Assembly: GCF_026122815.1 (NCBI RefSeq) | Contig: NZ_JAIWQW010000001.1 | Coordinates: 59,556 to 123,555 of the forward strand | DNA from: Buchnera aphidicola (Pemphigus obesinymphae) | GTDB taxonomy: Bacteria > Pseudomonadota > Gammaproteobacteria > Enterobacterales > Enterobacteriaceae | DNA length: 64,000 nucleotides | Direction: 5' to 3' | In this document: one piece after another, positions 53,712 through 63,272 of the stretch | How the letters are laid out: each line of letters opens with the position of its first letter | Position numbering within the stretch: position 1 is the stretch's first letter | Translations under genes and position numbers: made by a program | Notes under the pieces: model-generated | What the model saw: only the letters and a program-made list of their open reading frames with translations | Databases searched by the model: none | Told to the model about the DNA's origin: nothing

Positions 53712-55151
53712 TTAAAAATTTAAAATATAACTCTCCAAATTTTCAGAATAAATTAATAATTCTTTTAATAAAAAAATTTTTTCTTCATCTTGATTATACT
53801 TTTTTAATAAAAATTTTATATTTAATCTATAATTAGACATTAATTTTTTATTTAAAACTGTATTACAATACTTTAACCATTTTTTGTTTTCATTATCTTT
53901 TAAAAAAACAGGAAAATTACGAGCCTTACAACGAAATAATATTTTTTTTATTCTATTGTCACGAAAAGAAAATTTATCATCAACATTATTTAATGGAAGT
54001 TGTATATGCAATTTTTCTATAATGCTTTTATCTTGATTACAAAAAAAAGAATCATAAATTGTCAAATCAATATCTTTTGGTAATACACCATGATTGTAGT
54101 TTAAAAAAAATAAAATATAATTTTTAATTGATGGTGTTTCCTTTAAAATGTATAAATTACTAAAACAATTTTGCTTATTAATATTTAATCTATTTAAATC
54201 TTTTTTTAAGAGACAATTTAAAGGAACTAATATCGGACATCTATTTAAATATATAAATAAAAATCCTAATGAAAATAATTCATTATAATTTAATGTTTTG
54301 GTATTCACTTGTTTTAAATAATTAATTAAACAAAGTATATTTTTAGTTAAATCAATACCTATCAATATATTATTATTTTTAGGATGTCGTAATATTGGAG
54401 ATATTAAACTAATATTACTCCGAGAAGCACCAAATAATCCAGATACATAAAATACTGGTTTCATATTATTTATATCTATTAAATTTAATAATTTTTCTTT
54501 AGCACGTATTTCAAATAAAAATTTAAATAATTTTGCATTTTTTTCTTTTAAAAATTTTGCTAATAAAACAGTCGCATAAACATCCGATAGAGCATCATGC
54601 GCTGTAGTATGAGAAATATTATTTGCTTTACTAATGTTTTCTAATTTAAAACTAGGCATCCCTATTTCATTTATCGGCCAATTTATTCCATTAGGCCGAA
54701 TTGCGTAATATGTACGCAAAACACCCAATAAATCCCAACGAGAATTGTTATTCTTCCAACTCCAAGAATAAGGATCTAATAAATTTCTATAAAAAATGTT
54801 TCGAGTTATTTCATCATCAAAACGAATATTGTTATAACCTATAATACAAGTATTACCTATATTAAAAATGTTATAAATATACTTAGAAAAATAAAATTCA
54901 TTATAACCATCTAAAAATGTTTTTTGTGGAGTAATACCCGTAATTAATATTGCTTCAGGATTTGGTAAATAATCTATTGGAGGATAACAAAATGATATTT
55001 TTGGTTTATCAATAATGTTAAAATTAATATCAGTACGAATACATGCAAATTGTGAAGGTTTGTCTGAAGCAGGATTTGTTCCAAAAGTTTCATAATCATA
55101 AAAAAGAAACGTCGATACATTTTTTTTATATTTTTTAAAAAATTTTATCAT
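53712..55151 (-). CDS. sbcB: Exodeoxyribonuclease I
   Basis: 479 residues (E. coli 475). Single-strand 3'-5' exonuclease. The DEDD exonuclease site is visible: FYDYETFGTNPASDKPSQFA (Asp/Glu), GYNNIRFDDEITRNIFYRN and HTTAHDALSDVYATV. The SH3-like and helical C-terminal domains (YVSGLFGASRSNISLISP; RARNFP-like CKARNFPVFL) are more diverged. Whole length is open. The N-terminus is taken at 55151. Confidence 0.93.
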   Translation of the reverse strand: MIKFFKKYKKNVSTFLFYDYETFGTNPASDKPSQFACIRTDINFNIIDKPKISFCYPPIDYLPNPEAILITGITPQKTFLDGYNEFYFSKYIYNIFNIGNTCIIGYNNIRFDDEITRNIFYRNLLDPYSWSWKNNNSRWDLLGVLRTYYAIRPNGINWPINEIGMPSFKLENISKANNISHTTAHDALSDVYATVLLAKFLKEKNAKLFKFLFEIRAKEKLLNLIDINNMKPVFYVSGLFGASRSNISLISPILRHPKNNNILIGIDLTKNILCLINYLKQVNTKTLNYNELFSLGFLFIYLNRCPILVPLNCLLKKDLNRLNINKQNCFSNLYILKETPSIKNYILFFLNYNHGVLPKDIDLTIYDSFFCNQDKSIIEKLHIQLPLNNVDDKFSFRDNRIKKILFRCKARNFPVFLKDNENKKWLKYCNTVLNKKLMSNYRLNIKFLLKKYNQDEEKIFLLKELLIYSENLESYILNF

Positions 55152-55309
55152 AATCTTAAACTTACTATGAATAAAAAAATAATTTTCATCAAAAAATATT
55201 TAAAATAAAATATATAGAATCAAAAAATAAATTTAAATAAGATAAAATTAATAATCTTATAAAAAAATTTAAATTATAAAAATAAAAAAACATCAGTAGA
55301 AAAATTGTG

Positions 55310-55385
55310 TGGCTCCTCCGACTGGATTCGAACCAGTGACATACGGATTAACAGTCCGCCGTTCTACCAACTGAACTACAGAGGA
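55310..55385 (-). tRNA. trnN: tRNA-Asn (anticodon GUU)
   Basis: 76 nt including an encoded CCA. Minus strand begins TCCTCTGTAGTTCAGTTGG; anticodon loop CTGTTAA with anticodon GTT; T-loop GTTCGAATC; discriminator G followed by CCA. One G-U pair in the acceptor stem (U6-G67), where E. coli has U-A. Its promoter is directly upstream. Divergent from tRNA-Ile2. Confidence 0.96.
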
Positions 55386-55392
55386 AAATAAG

Positions 55393-55421
55393 ATTTTATC
55401 ACTATTTTTTTTATAAATCAA
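55393..55421 (-). promoter_or_regulatory. Candidate promoter of tRNA-Asn, abutting the tRNA
   Basis: Minus strand: -35 TTGATT (55416-55421), 17-bp spacer, -10 TAAAAT (55393-55398). Only 7 bp separate the -10 box from the mature 5' end, so transcription would start at or within a base or two of the tRNA. Confidence 0.55.
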
Positions 55422-55499
55422 TAAATTTTATTTATATACATATATACATATTAAAAATACTTTTACATATAAAATTAATAAAAATATATGGAATATTAC

Positions 55500-55528
55500 T
55501 TGAAATATTATCATTAAAATAATAATAT
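55500..55528 (+). promoter_or_regulatory. Candidate promoter of tRNA-Ile2
   Basis: -35 TTGAAA (55500-55505) and -10 TAATAT (55523-55528) with a 17-bp spacer, 25 bp before the tRNA. The -10 box is weak (4 of 6). Confidence 0.4.
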
Positions 55529-55553
55529 ATATTAGCCTCAAAATAAAAAATTT

Positions 55554-55626
55554 GGCCCCTTAGCTCAGAGGTAAGAGCAGGCGACTCATAATCGCTTGGT
55601 CGCTGGTTCAAATCCAGCAGGGGCCA
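55554..55626 (+). tRNA. ileX: tRNA-Ile2 (anticodon CAU, lysidine-modified)
   Basis: 73 nt, GGCCCCT acceptor, anticodon loop CTCATAA with CAT. The whole sequence matches E. coli ileX (acceptor GGCCCC, anticodon stem GCGAC, CTTGGTCGC variable region) and not elongator tRNA-Met (GGCTACG). C34 should be converted to lysidine by TilS so that it reads AUA, a very common codon in this AT-rich genome. CCA is not encoded. Confidence 0.92.
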
Positions 55627-55781
55627 AAAAATATTTAATAAATTATTTAAAATTAAATCTTATGATATAAAATTTTTATTTTATATTAGATAAAATTATC
55701 TTTTTTATATTTATAAAAATTCTTACATGATTTATATATACATTTTTAATAAAATTTTTATAAAATAACAAGGTTAATAAA

Positions 55782-56444
55782 ATGATAAATTGGAAACAAG
55801 AATTTATTAAGTTCTCTTTAAAAAAGAAAGTACTACAATTTGGTGATTTTAAATTAAAATCAGGAAGAAAAAGTCCCTATTTTTTTAATTCTGGGTTATT
55901 TTATACTGGAAAAGACATATCTAAATTAGGCAAATTTTATGCTCATGCCATAGTAGAATCAAAAATACAGTGTGATGTACTATACGGATTAGCTTATAAA
56001 GGAATTCCTATTGTAACATCTACATCTTTGTCTTTAAATCGAGATTATAATATCAATCTTCCTTTTTGTTTTAACAGAAAAAAAATTAAAAAATATGGTG
56101 AAGGAGGAACACTAATAGGTCATACATTCAAAAAAAATATTATAATTATAGATGATGTAATCACAGTTGGTACAGCTATTAAAAATTCCATGAAACACAT
56201 TCAACAAAAAAGTGACATTACTATATCGGCAATAATTGTAGCATTAGATCGTCAAGAAATAGATAACGAAAATTATTCCGCTGTAAAAGAAATAGAAAAC
56301 CTCTATAATTGTAAAGTAATATCTATTATTAATATACAAGATTTAATTAATTACCTGTCAGAAAAAAAAGATATGAAATATAATTTGGATAAATTATATG
56401 ATTATCGTATTAAGTATGGTATAAATCAAAAAGAATTTTTTTAA
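55782..56444 (+). CDS. pyrE: Orotate phosphoribosyltransferase
   Basis: 220 residues (E. coli 213). It makes OMP from orotate and PRPP. N-terminal FKLKSGRKSPYFFNSGLF, flexible loop FNRKKIKKYGEGGTLIG, and the PRPP motif IIIDDVITVGTAIKNS. Slightly extended lysine-rich C-terminus. AAGGTT precedes the ATG. It ends 2 bp from the convergent dut. Confidence 0.95.
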   Translation: MINWKQEFIKFSLKKKVLQFGDFKLKSGRKSPYFFNSGLFYTGKDISKLGKFYAHAIVESKIQCDVLYGLAYKGIPIVTSTSLSLNRDYNINLPFCFNRKKIKKYGEGGTLIGHTFKKNIIIIDDVITVGTAIKNSMKHIQQKSDITISAIIVALDRQEIDNENYSAVKEIENLYNCKVISIINIQDLINYLSEKKDMKYNLDKLYDYRIKYGINQKEFF

Positions 56445-56446
56445 AA

Positions 56447-56908
56447 TTATTGATTTCCAGAATGACCAAAACCTTTTTTACCTCGTTCGGTAGTTATAGT
56501 AAAATTATTTACTAAATTAAATACTGGACGAATAACAGGTAAAAAAACCATTTGTGCTATTCGGTCGCCAGGTTTTACTATATATTCTTTCTTACTTCTA
56601 TTCCAAATAGAAACCATGATCTGACCTTGATAATCAGAATCTAATAAACCTACCGAATTACCTAACACAATGCCAAAAATATGCCCTAAACCGGAACGAG
56701 GTAAAATCATGGCAGTGATTTCAGGATCAGAAATATGAATAGCAATTCCAGTAGGCAATAAAATTGATTCCAAAGATGACAATTTTATTTTTTTTTTTAC
56801 ACATGCTCGTAAATCTATAGCTGAAGAACCCTTAGTAACATAATTTAAAAATGGAAAAATTGTACCAATCCTAGAATCTAAAATTCTAATATCAATTTTT
56901 TTATTCAT
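56447..56908 (-). CDS. dut: dUTP diphosphatase
   Basis: 153 residues (E. coli 151). Trimeric dUTPase motifs in order: [47 protein letters not shown] and the C-terminal [11 protein letters not shown] arm that closes the active site. It prevents uracil incorporation and supplies dUMP. It follows cysQ by 11 bp. Confidence 0.96.
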   Translation of the reverse strand: MNKKIDIRILDSRIGTIFPFLNYVTKGSSAIDLRACVKKKIKLSSLESILLPTGIAIHISDPEITAMILPRSGLGHIFGIVLGNSVGLLDSDYQGQIMVSIWNRSKKEYIVKPGDRIAQMVFLPVIRPVFNLVNNFTITTERGKKGFGHSGNQ

Positions 56909-56919
56909 AATATTATTTT

Positions 56920-57714
56920 TTACAATAGTTCGTTATTAATTTTATATTTATTAAATATTATATCATATAATTTTGTATTGGTTGCAGCAAAAAATCCTGG
57001 ATTAAAAAAATCCAACTTAGGATAATAATTTAAAGGTATTTGATTCCACGTATTTACTATACCCCCAGCAGCGGTTACTAAAGCATCTCCAGCAGCTGTA
57101 TCCCAAATTTTAGTTCTTCCAAAACGGGGATAAAACTGTATTTTACCTTCTGCAATTAAACAAAATTTAAAAGAAGAACCTATTTTAATTATTTCATAAG
57201 ATCCTAATTTTTCTAAATAATTATCAATATTATTATCTGGATGGGAATAACTTAACGCAATACGCGGTGGAATATTATCATAAACATGAATTTGCTTTGT
57301 ATGTCCTTTTTCTTCTTTCCAAGATTTATTATTATCTGTATAGTACAATATTTTAAAAAAAGGGACATAAATCACACTAAAGACAGGAATTCCTTTTTTA
57401 ATTAATGCAACATTAACTGTAAATTCGCATCGTTTATTTAAAAATTCCTTAGTACCATCTAATGGATCAATTAACCAATATTTATTCCAATTTTTATTTC
57501 TATTCCAATCGGATAAGTTTTCTTCAGACAACAAAGGAATTTCTGGATAAATTGTTTTTAATCTATTTTTAATTATATTATCTGCTATTTTGTCTACTTT
57601 AGTTACAGGAGATCCATCTGATTTATAAGAGATATTAATTAATTTTATTCTATTATAATATTGCATTATCACACTACCTACTTCTTTAACTAATTTAAAA
57701 ATTTCATTTAACAT
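56920..57714 (-). CDS. cysQ: 3'(2'),5'-bisphosphate nucleotidase CysQ
   Basis: 264 residues (E. coli 246). Inositol-monophosphatase fold. Metal-binding motifs: [47 protein letters not shown] and [16 protein letters not shown]. It recycles PAP produced in sulfate assimilation, consistent with cysteine provision by the symbiont. Operon cysQ-dut. Confidence 0.94.
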   Translation of the reverse strand: MLNEIFKLVKEVGSVIMQYYNRIKLINISYKSDGSPVTKVDKIADNIIKNRLKTIYPEIPLLSEENLSDWNRNKNWNKYWLIDPLDGTKEFLNKRCEFTVNVALIKKGIPVFSVIYVPFFKILYYTDNNKSWKEEKGHTKQIHVYDNIPPRIALSYSHPDNNIDNYLEKLGSYEIIKIGSSFKFCLIAEGKIQFYPRFGRTKIWDTAAGDALVTAAGGIVNTWNQIPLNYYPKLDFFNPGFFAATNTKLYDIIFNKYKINNELL

Positions 57715-57776
57715 TTAATTAAACTCTTTTATTCAGAATAGTATGATAGCACATTTTAAAACATATATGTTTCATC

Positions 57777-58229
57777 CTAAGATTTAGAAACAATATGTAT
57801 AGTAATCATTACACTCACTTCATTATGAGGATGAAATATTACTTGATGTTCACCTATATAACGCAATTTACCATTCGGTAAACGAATTTCATTCTTATTA
57901 ACGGAAACACCTAATAAAGTTATCGCTTCTGCGATATCACGAGTTCCTATGGAACCAAATAATTTACCTTCTTCTCCGGATTTAGCTTTTATAATTATTG
58001 ATTCAATTGAATTTATTTTTTTTGCCTTAGATTGAGCAATATATAATTTATTAGCTATTTTTTCTTTCAATTTAATTTTTTGTAATTCAACAATTTCAAT
58101 ATTTTTTTTAGTAGCTAAAATGGCTTTTCCTGTCGGTAAAAGATAATTTCTCGCATACCCTGATTTTACATCGATTAGTTCACCTAAATTACCTAATTTT
58201 TTTACTTTAGAAAGAAGAATAACTTGCAT
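57777..58229 (-). CDS. rplI: 50S ribosomal protein L9
   Basis: 150 residues (E. coli 149). MQVILLSKVKKLGNLGELIDVKSGYARNYLLPTGKA is the conserved rRNA-binding N-domain; a long connecting helix and a C-domain (KLFGSIGTRDIAEAI) follow. Last gene of rpsF-rpsR-rplI, 32 bp after rpsR. Confidence 0.96.
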   Translation of the reverse strand: MQVILLSKVKKLGNLGELIDVKSGYARNYLLPTGKAILATKKNIEIVELQKIKLKEKIANKLYIAQSKAKKINSIESIIIKAKSGEEGKLFGSIGTRDIAEAITLLGVSVNKNEIRLPNGKLRYIGEHQVIFHPHNEVSVMITIHIVSKS

Positions 58230-58261
58230 TAATAAATCCTCTTTATTTTTCCATTAAATAA

Positions 58262-58489
58262 TTATTGATGTTGATCTGTATATGGTAATAAAGATAAATA
58301 TCGAGCTCTTTTGATAGCACGAGATAATTGACGTTGATATTTAGCTTTAGTTCCAGTAATTCTACTAGGTACAATTTTACCACTTTCAGTTATATAATTT
58401 CTTAAGATAGAGATATCTTTATAATCTATTTCTTTTATTTTTTCTGCTGTAAATTTACAAAATTTACGACGACGAAAATAACGAATCAT
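58262..58489 (-). CDS. rpsR: 30S ribosomal protein S18
   Basis: 75 residues from the ATG at 58489 ([16 protein letters not shown]), E. coli length. The longer frame from 58513 adds eight residues and lacks support; AAGGAA precedes the chosen start. The C-terminal [19 protein letters not shown] is conserved. S18 pairs with S6 on the platform. Confidence 0.96.
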   Translation of the reverse strand: MIRYFRRRKFCKFTAEKIKEIDYKDISILRNYITESGKIVPSRITGTKAKYQRQLSRAIKRARYLSLLPYTDQHQ

Positions 58490-58589
58490 CTTAATATATT
58501 CCTTTTTTAACATAAAAATAGTATCGATAATAATACTAATTATTTCATTAATATTTTATAATTATATATATAAATACATATAATTATAA

Positions 58590-58946
58590 TTATGCTAACA
58601 AATCTTCTTTTTTATCTTTTTTATCTTCTTTTGTTTTTATCATAGGAGAAGGTTCTATTATTGCCTTTTTCATACGAATAATAATATTACGTATAATAGC
58701 AGTATTAAATCTAAAATCATTTTCTAATGTGCGAATAAATTTAGAATCAATTTCGATATTCATTAATACATAATGTGCTTTATGTAATTTATTAATAGAA
58801 TAAGCTAACTGACGTCTTCCCCAATCTTCTAATCGATTAATAGCACCGCTATTTTTTTTTATTAAACGCTTGTATTTTTCAATCATAATTGGAACTTGTT
58901 CACTTTGATCAGGATGAACCATAAATATTATTTCATAATAACTCAT
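58590..58946 (-). CDS. rpsF: 30S ribosomal protein S6
   Basis: 118 residues (E. coli 131-135; the acidic tail is shortened). [26 protein letters not shown] and [28 protein letters not shown] are diagnostic. AAAGGAG lies before the ATG. priB, between rpsF and rpsR in E. coli, is absent (100-bp gap). Confidence 0.96.
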   Translation of the reverse strand: MSYYEIIFMVHPDQSEQVPIMIEKYKRLIKKNSGAINRLEDWGRRQLAYSINKLHKAHYVLMNIEIDSKFIRTLENDFRFNTAIIRNIIIRMKKAIIEPSPMIKTKEDKKDKKEDLLA

Positions 58947-59256
58947 TATATTGCTCCTTTTAAAGATTAATTTTTTAAAAATAAATTTTTATAAAAAAAG
59001 GAACTGTATAAAAAAATAATTGCGTTATAATCATAATATATCTCAGTAAACAAAAAAACTCAATACATGATATTTCATAAAATTAAAAAATTTTTATATA
59101 AAAAATCGTACATATTTTGTTAAAAATTTAAAATTACTAAAATTAAAAATTAATATTTTTATATAAATAAAAAATGTAATACAAATTTTCAACATCATTT
59201 TTTTAAATTGTGCTATATGCGGAATATAAAACCAATTATATATCACCTTTCATTAT
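58947..59256. other. Spacer between purA and rpsF
   Basis: 310 bp without a gene. It should hold the rpsF operon promoter and the purA 3' end. I see no strong terminator hairpin after purA and cannot single out a promoter among the many A/T matches. Confidence 0.5.
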
Positions 59257-60576
<1,320 letters not shown>

Positions 60577-60721
60577 TTAAAAAAAAATAATTTTTATATA
60601 AAAATGCAATATGTATCAATGTATTAAATATTTTCAATAAATATATTTTAGTAACATGATATGAATATTACATGATTTTATTTTTTAATGATAATTTTTG
60701 ATTAATATCAATTAACCATGT

Positions 60722-61693
60722 TTAACTTTTTCTATATATATTTAAAAAAATATTATCTGCATTTATTATTAAATTTCTCTCACTACAAAAATTTTTTCTA
60801 TAAAATTCAAATATTTTAAGAAAACGATAAAAATGAGGTTCTTTAATGAAAAAATCAGAAAGCAATTTTAATGAAGTAATTTCTCCTGTTTCTCGAATAA
60901 GTAATCCTTTTCTTTGTGCGTCAGATAATATTTTCATCACTTTATAATCAGCATCTAATTTAATTTTTTTAGCTATAATTTGTCCTTTTAAAGTTTCGTT
61001 ATTAGAAACAAATTTATTTTCTAATATCATTAGATTATATATTTCATTTAGTGTTTTAGCAGATAAATTTATTTTTTTTATGGATACATCAATTATTTTT
61101 ATCCCTAAATTTGTTAAATTAATACTGCTTATTAATTTTTCAGAAGAAATATATTTTTCTGCAATCATATTATTTTTAAAACAATATGATTTAAAAAAAT
61201 AATCATTAAAAAAAAATGGATAAAAATTAAAAATTTTGTTTGTATTTTGATAAAACAATTTTTTTTTATATAAAATAAATTTATTTTTATTTAACTTTTT
61301 TATAGTTTGATTTAATATATCATTAAATTTACGTTTTAAAACAATTTCTGTTGAATAAATTTTATTACCTTCAGTAACTAAATAATAACGACCAAAATCA
61401 TTTATTTTCCATCTAATATAAAAATCCACAATAAAATTTTTCTTCTCTTTAGAAGTAAAAAAATAAGATCTATTTTCCGTTGTATGTAGTTGAATATTTA
61501 TTTTTTTTACTAAATCTATTAAAGGTAATTTAAGATGTAATCCTGGTTTATAAATTAATACTTTTTCATCTTTATCTTGCACTATTTTCCCAAATCGTAA
61601 TATAATTCCACGCTCTTCTTCTTTAATTAAAAAAAAACTAGTGCACAAAATAAAACAAAAAATACTTAATAATGAAATATAAATTCTATTCAT
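60722..61693 (-). CDS. hflC: HflC, SPFH-domain regulator of FtsH protease
   Basis: 323 residues (E. coli 334). An N-terminal membrane anchor (about residues 3-22) is followed by a periplasmic SPFH/band-7 domain: KEEERGIILRFGKIVQDKDEKVLIYKPGLHLKLPLIDLVKKI. FIVDFYIRWKINDFGRYYL and VLKRKFNDILNQ follow. The middle (about residues 145-175) is Phe/Tyr/Asn-rich and unlike relatives. With HflK it forms a cage around FtsH. It is separated from hflK by 271 bp, whereas the genes are nearly contiguous in E. coli. Confidence 0.9.
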   Translation of the reverse strand: MNRIYISLLSIFCFILCTSFFLIKEEERGIILRFGKIVQDKDEKVLIYKPGLHLKLPLIDLVKKINIQLHTTENRSYFFTSKEKKNFIVDFYIRWKINDFGRYYLVTEGNKIYSTEIVLKRKFNDILNQTIKKLNKNKFILYKKKLFYQNTNKIFNFYPFFFNDYFFKSYCFKNNMIAEKYISSEKLISSINLTNLGIKIIDVSIKKINLSAKTLNEIYNLMILENKFVSNNETLKGQIIAKKIKLDADYKVMKILSDAQRKGLLIRETGEITSLKLLSDFFIKEPHFYRFLKIFEFYRKNFCSERNLIINADNIFLNIYRKS

Positions 61694-61871
61694 GTGTTTT
61701 ATATACCCATATATTTAACAATGTTTTCTATATCTTTTAAAATTATACGAAAATTTTTTTTAAAATTTTATAAAAAAATAACCAATATGATTAATCTTTA
61801 AAAAAAAAAGAATAAAATTTCGTATTGTTACTGAATGGACAATAAAAGTATGAATTATTTTGACAAAAATC

Positions 61872-61964
61872 TTATAAAAAATTATTTAATAAAATAATTA
61901 ATTTAATTTTATTTTTTCTATTTATTAAAATTTGTAAACACAAATTAACGTAATTTTTACCTAT
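61872..61964 (-). pseudogene. Residual codons of the hflK C-terminus beyond an in-frame stop
   Basis: In frame with hflK, 30 codons follow its TAA and end at another TAA. They read as QILINRKNK and KLIILLNNFL, which resemble E. coli HflK KVLVNDKG and NLMVLPLDQML in order and spacing. This suggests a recent nonsense mutation rather than an old 3' end. Confidence 0.45.
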
Positions 61965-62909
61965 TTAATATAAATTTTCCATAAAAAAAATTCTTTTTAT
62001 TTTATATTTATAAAATATTTTAGAAAAAAAGATTATATTTCTCTTAAACGTTACTATTTTATATATATTGTATAATTTAGACTGTCTTAAAATATAATCA
62101 GATTTATTATTAGCTAAAAAAATAACTTCATCTGCATAACTTTTAGCTTTATTGATATATTCTTTTTTCTTTTTACGAGCTAATTGGATTAAATCTAATG
62201 AATGTCTTATTTCTTTTGGAAAATCAATTTTTTTAAAATTTATATCTATAATTTTTATACCCAATTTGAATAATGTTATTTTTTTTTCTATTTCTTTCTG
62301 TATGATTTTTTTAATAATATTGTTATCTTTTGTTAAAATTTTATCTGTAGTAAAACATCCTATTACATTGTATAAAACACCATTAGTTATTTGCCGCATA
62401 ATTTCATCAGGATTTGTAACTGAAAAAAAATAATCTTTGACATTTACAATTTTATATTCCATATTTGTTTCTATATTTAACAGTTTTTGTTCTGCATTTA
62501 ATAATAAATTAGATGATGTCATTCCTGTTACTGTCGCAACGTCAACGTATTTTACTTGTTCAATAAAAATTGGTCTCCAATGTAATCCTGGATTTACTAT
62601 CCGACTAAATTTACCCAAATTCGTCACCACTCCTTGTTCAGTTTCTTTCACAATATAAAATCCTTTAAAAAATAATAATAACGGAATAAATATCAGTATC
62701 GTAATAATTGGAATTTTAATATTTTTAGATGACCCAAGATTTTTACTATTATTTTTTATTAAGTTTTTTAATATAACAAAACATTTTTTTATATTAAAAA
62801 AAAATATTTTATTAGATTTATATTTTTTTAGGTTCTTTTCTAATTTTTTATTTTTTTTTCTCCATGGATTACCATTCGATCCATCATCACTGGGTTCATT
62901 CCAAACCAT
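61965..62909 (-). CDS. hflK: HflK, SPFH-domain regulator of FtsH protease, C-terminally truncated
   Basis: 314 residues (E. coli 419). MVWNEPSDDGSNGNPW at the N-terminus is typical; a membrane helix lies at about residues 68-86; then the band-7 domain: FYIVKETEQGVVTNLGKFSRIVNPGLHWRP and FFSVTNPDEIMRQ. After residue 285 the match to E. coli weakens, and the protein stops at ENLY, aligned to RERLY of E. coli HflK. About 100 residues are lost, including the cage-closing C-terminal region. Whether the product still works with HflC is uncertain. Confidence 0.88.
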   Translation of the reverse strand: MVWNEPSDDGSNGNPWRKKNKKLEKNLKKYKSNKIFFFNIKKCFVILKNLIKNNSKNLGSSKNIKIPIITILIFIPLLLFFKGFYIVKETEQGVVTNLGKFSRIVNPGLHWRPIFIEQVKYVDVATVTGMTSSNLLLNAEQKLLNIETNMEYKIVNVKDYFFSVTNPDEIMRQITNGVLYNVIGCFTTDKILTKDNNIIKKIIQKEIEKKITLFKLGIKIIDINFKKIDFPKEIRHSLDLIQLARKKKKEYINKAKSYADEVIFLANNKSDYILRQSKLYNIYKIVTFKRNIIFFSKIFYKYKIKRIFFMENLY

Positions 62910-63272
62910 ATTAATACTCCATTTTTATAAAATTAATCACGTATTATCAAACTTATTCATATATAAGTTTGTATACTAATATAAAAATTTATCTACCATA
63001 AATAAATCATTTACTGAAATATTAGTTTCAAATTTGTTTATATCGAGATATAATATTTAATAATTACTTAATAAAAATTAATTCATTTTTTTAAAAAAAT
63101 AGATAAAAAATTACATCAATGAATAAAATACATTATTCTTTTATATCTATGATTATTTTGAAATTTTTTCACGTAAAATAGATTCTAAATTTATTTAAAT
63201 ATGTAGTTAATATTCACTAACATCATTTTTATAAAAAATAAATATATTTAAAATTATGCAAGGAAACATATA
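62910..63272. other. Spacer between hflK and miaA
   Basis: 363 bp without a recognisable gene. In E. coli hfq and hflX lie between miaA and hflK; neither Hfq (about 100 codons) nor HflX is recognisable here. It should contain the hflK promoter. Confidence 0.55.

Noticed and set aside
55554..55626. Reading this CAU tRNA as tRNA-Met
   Set aside because: The acceptor and anticodon stems match E. coli ileX, not elongator or initiator tRNA-Met.
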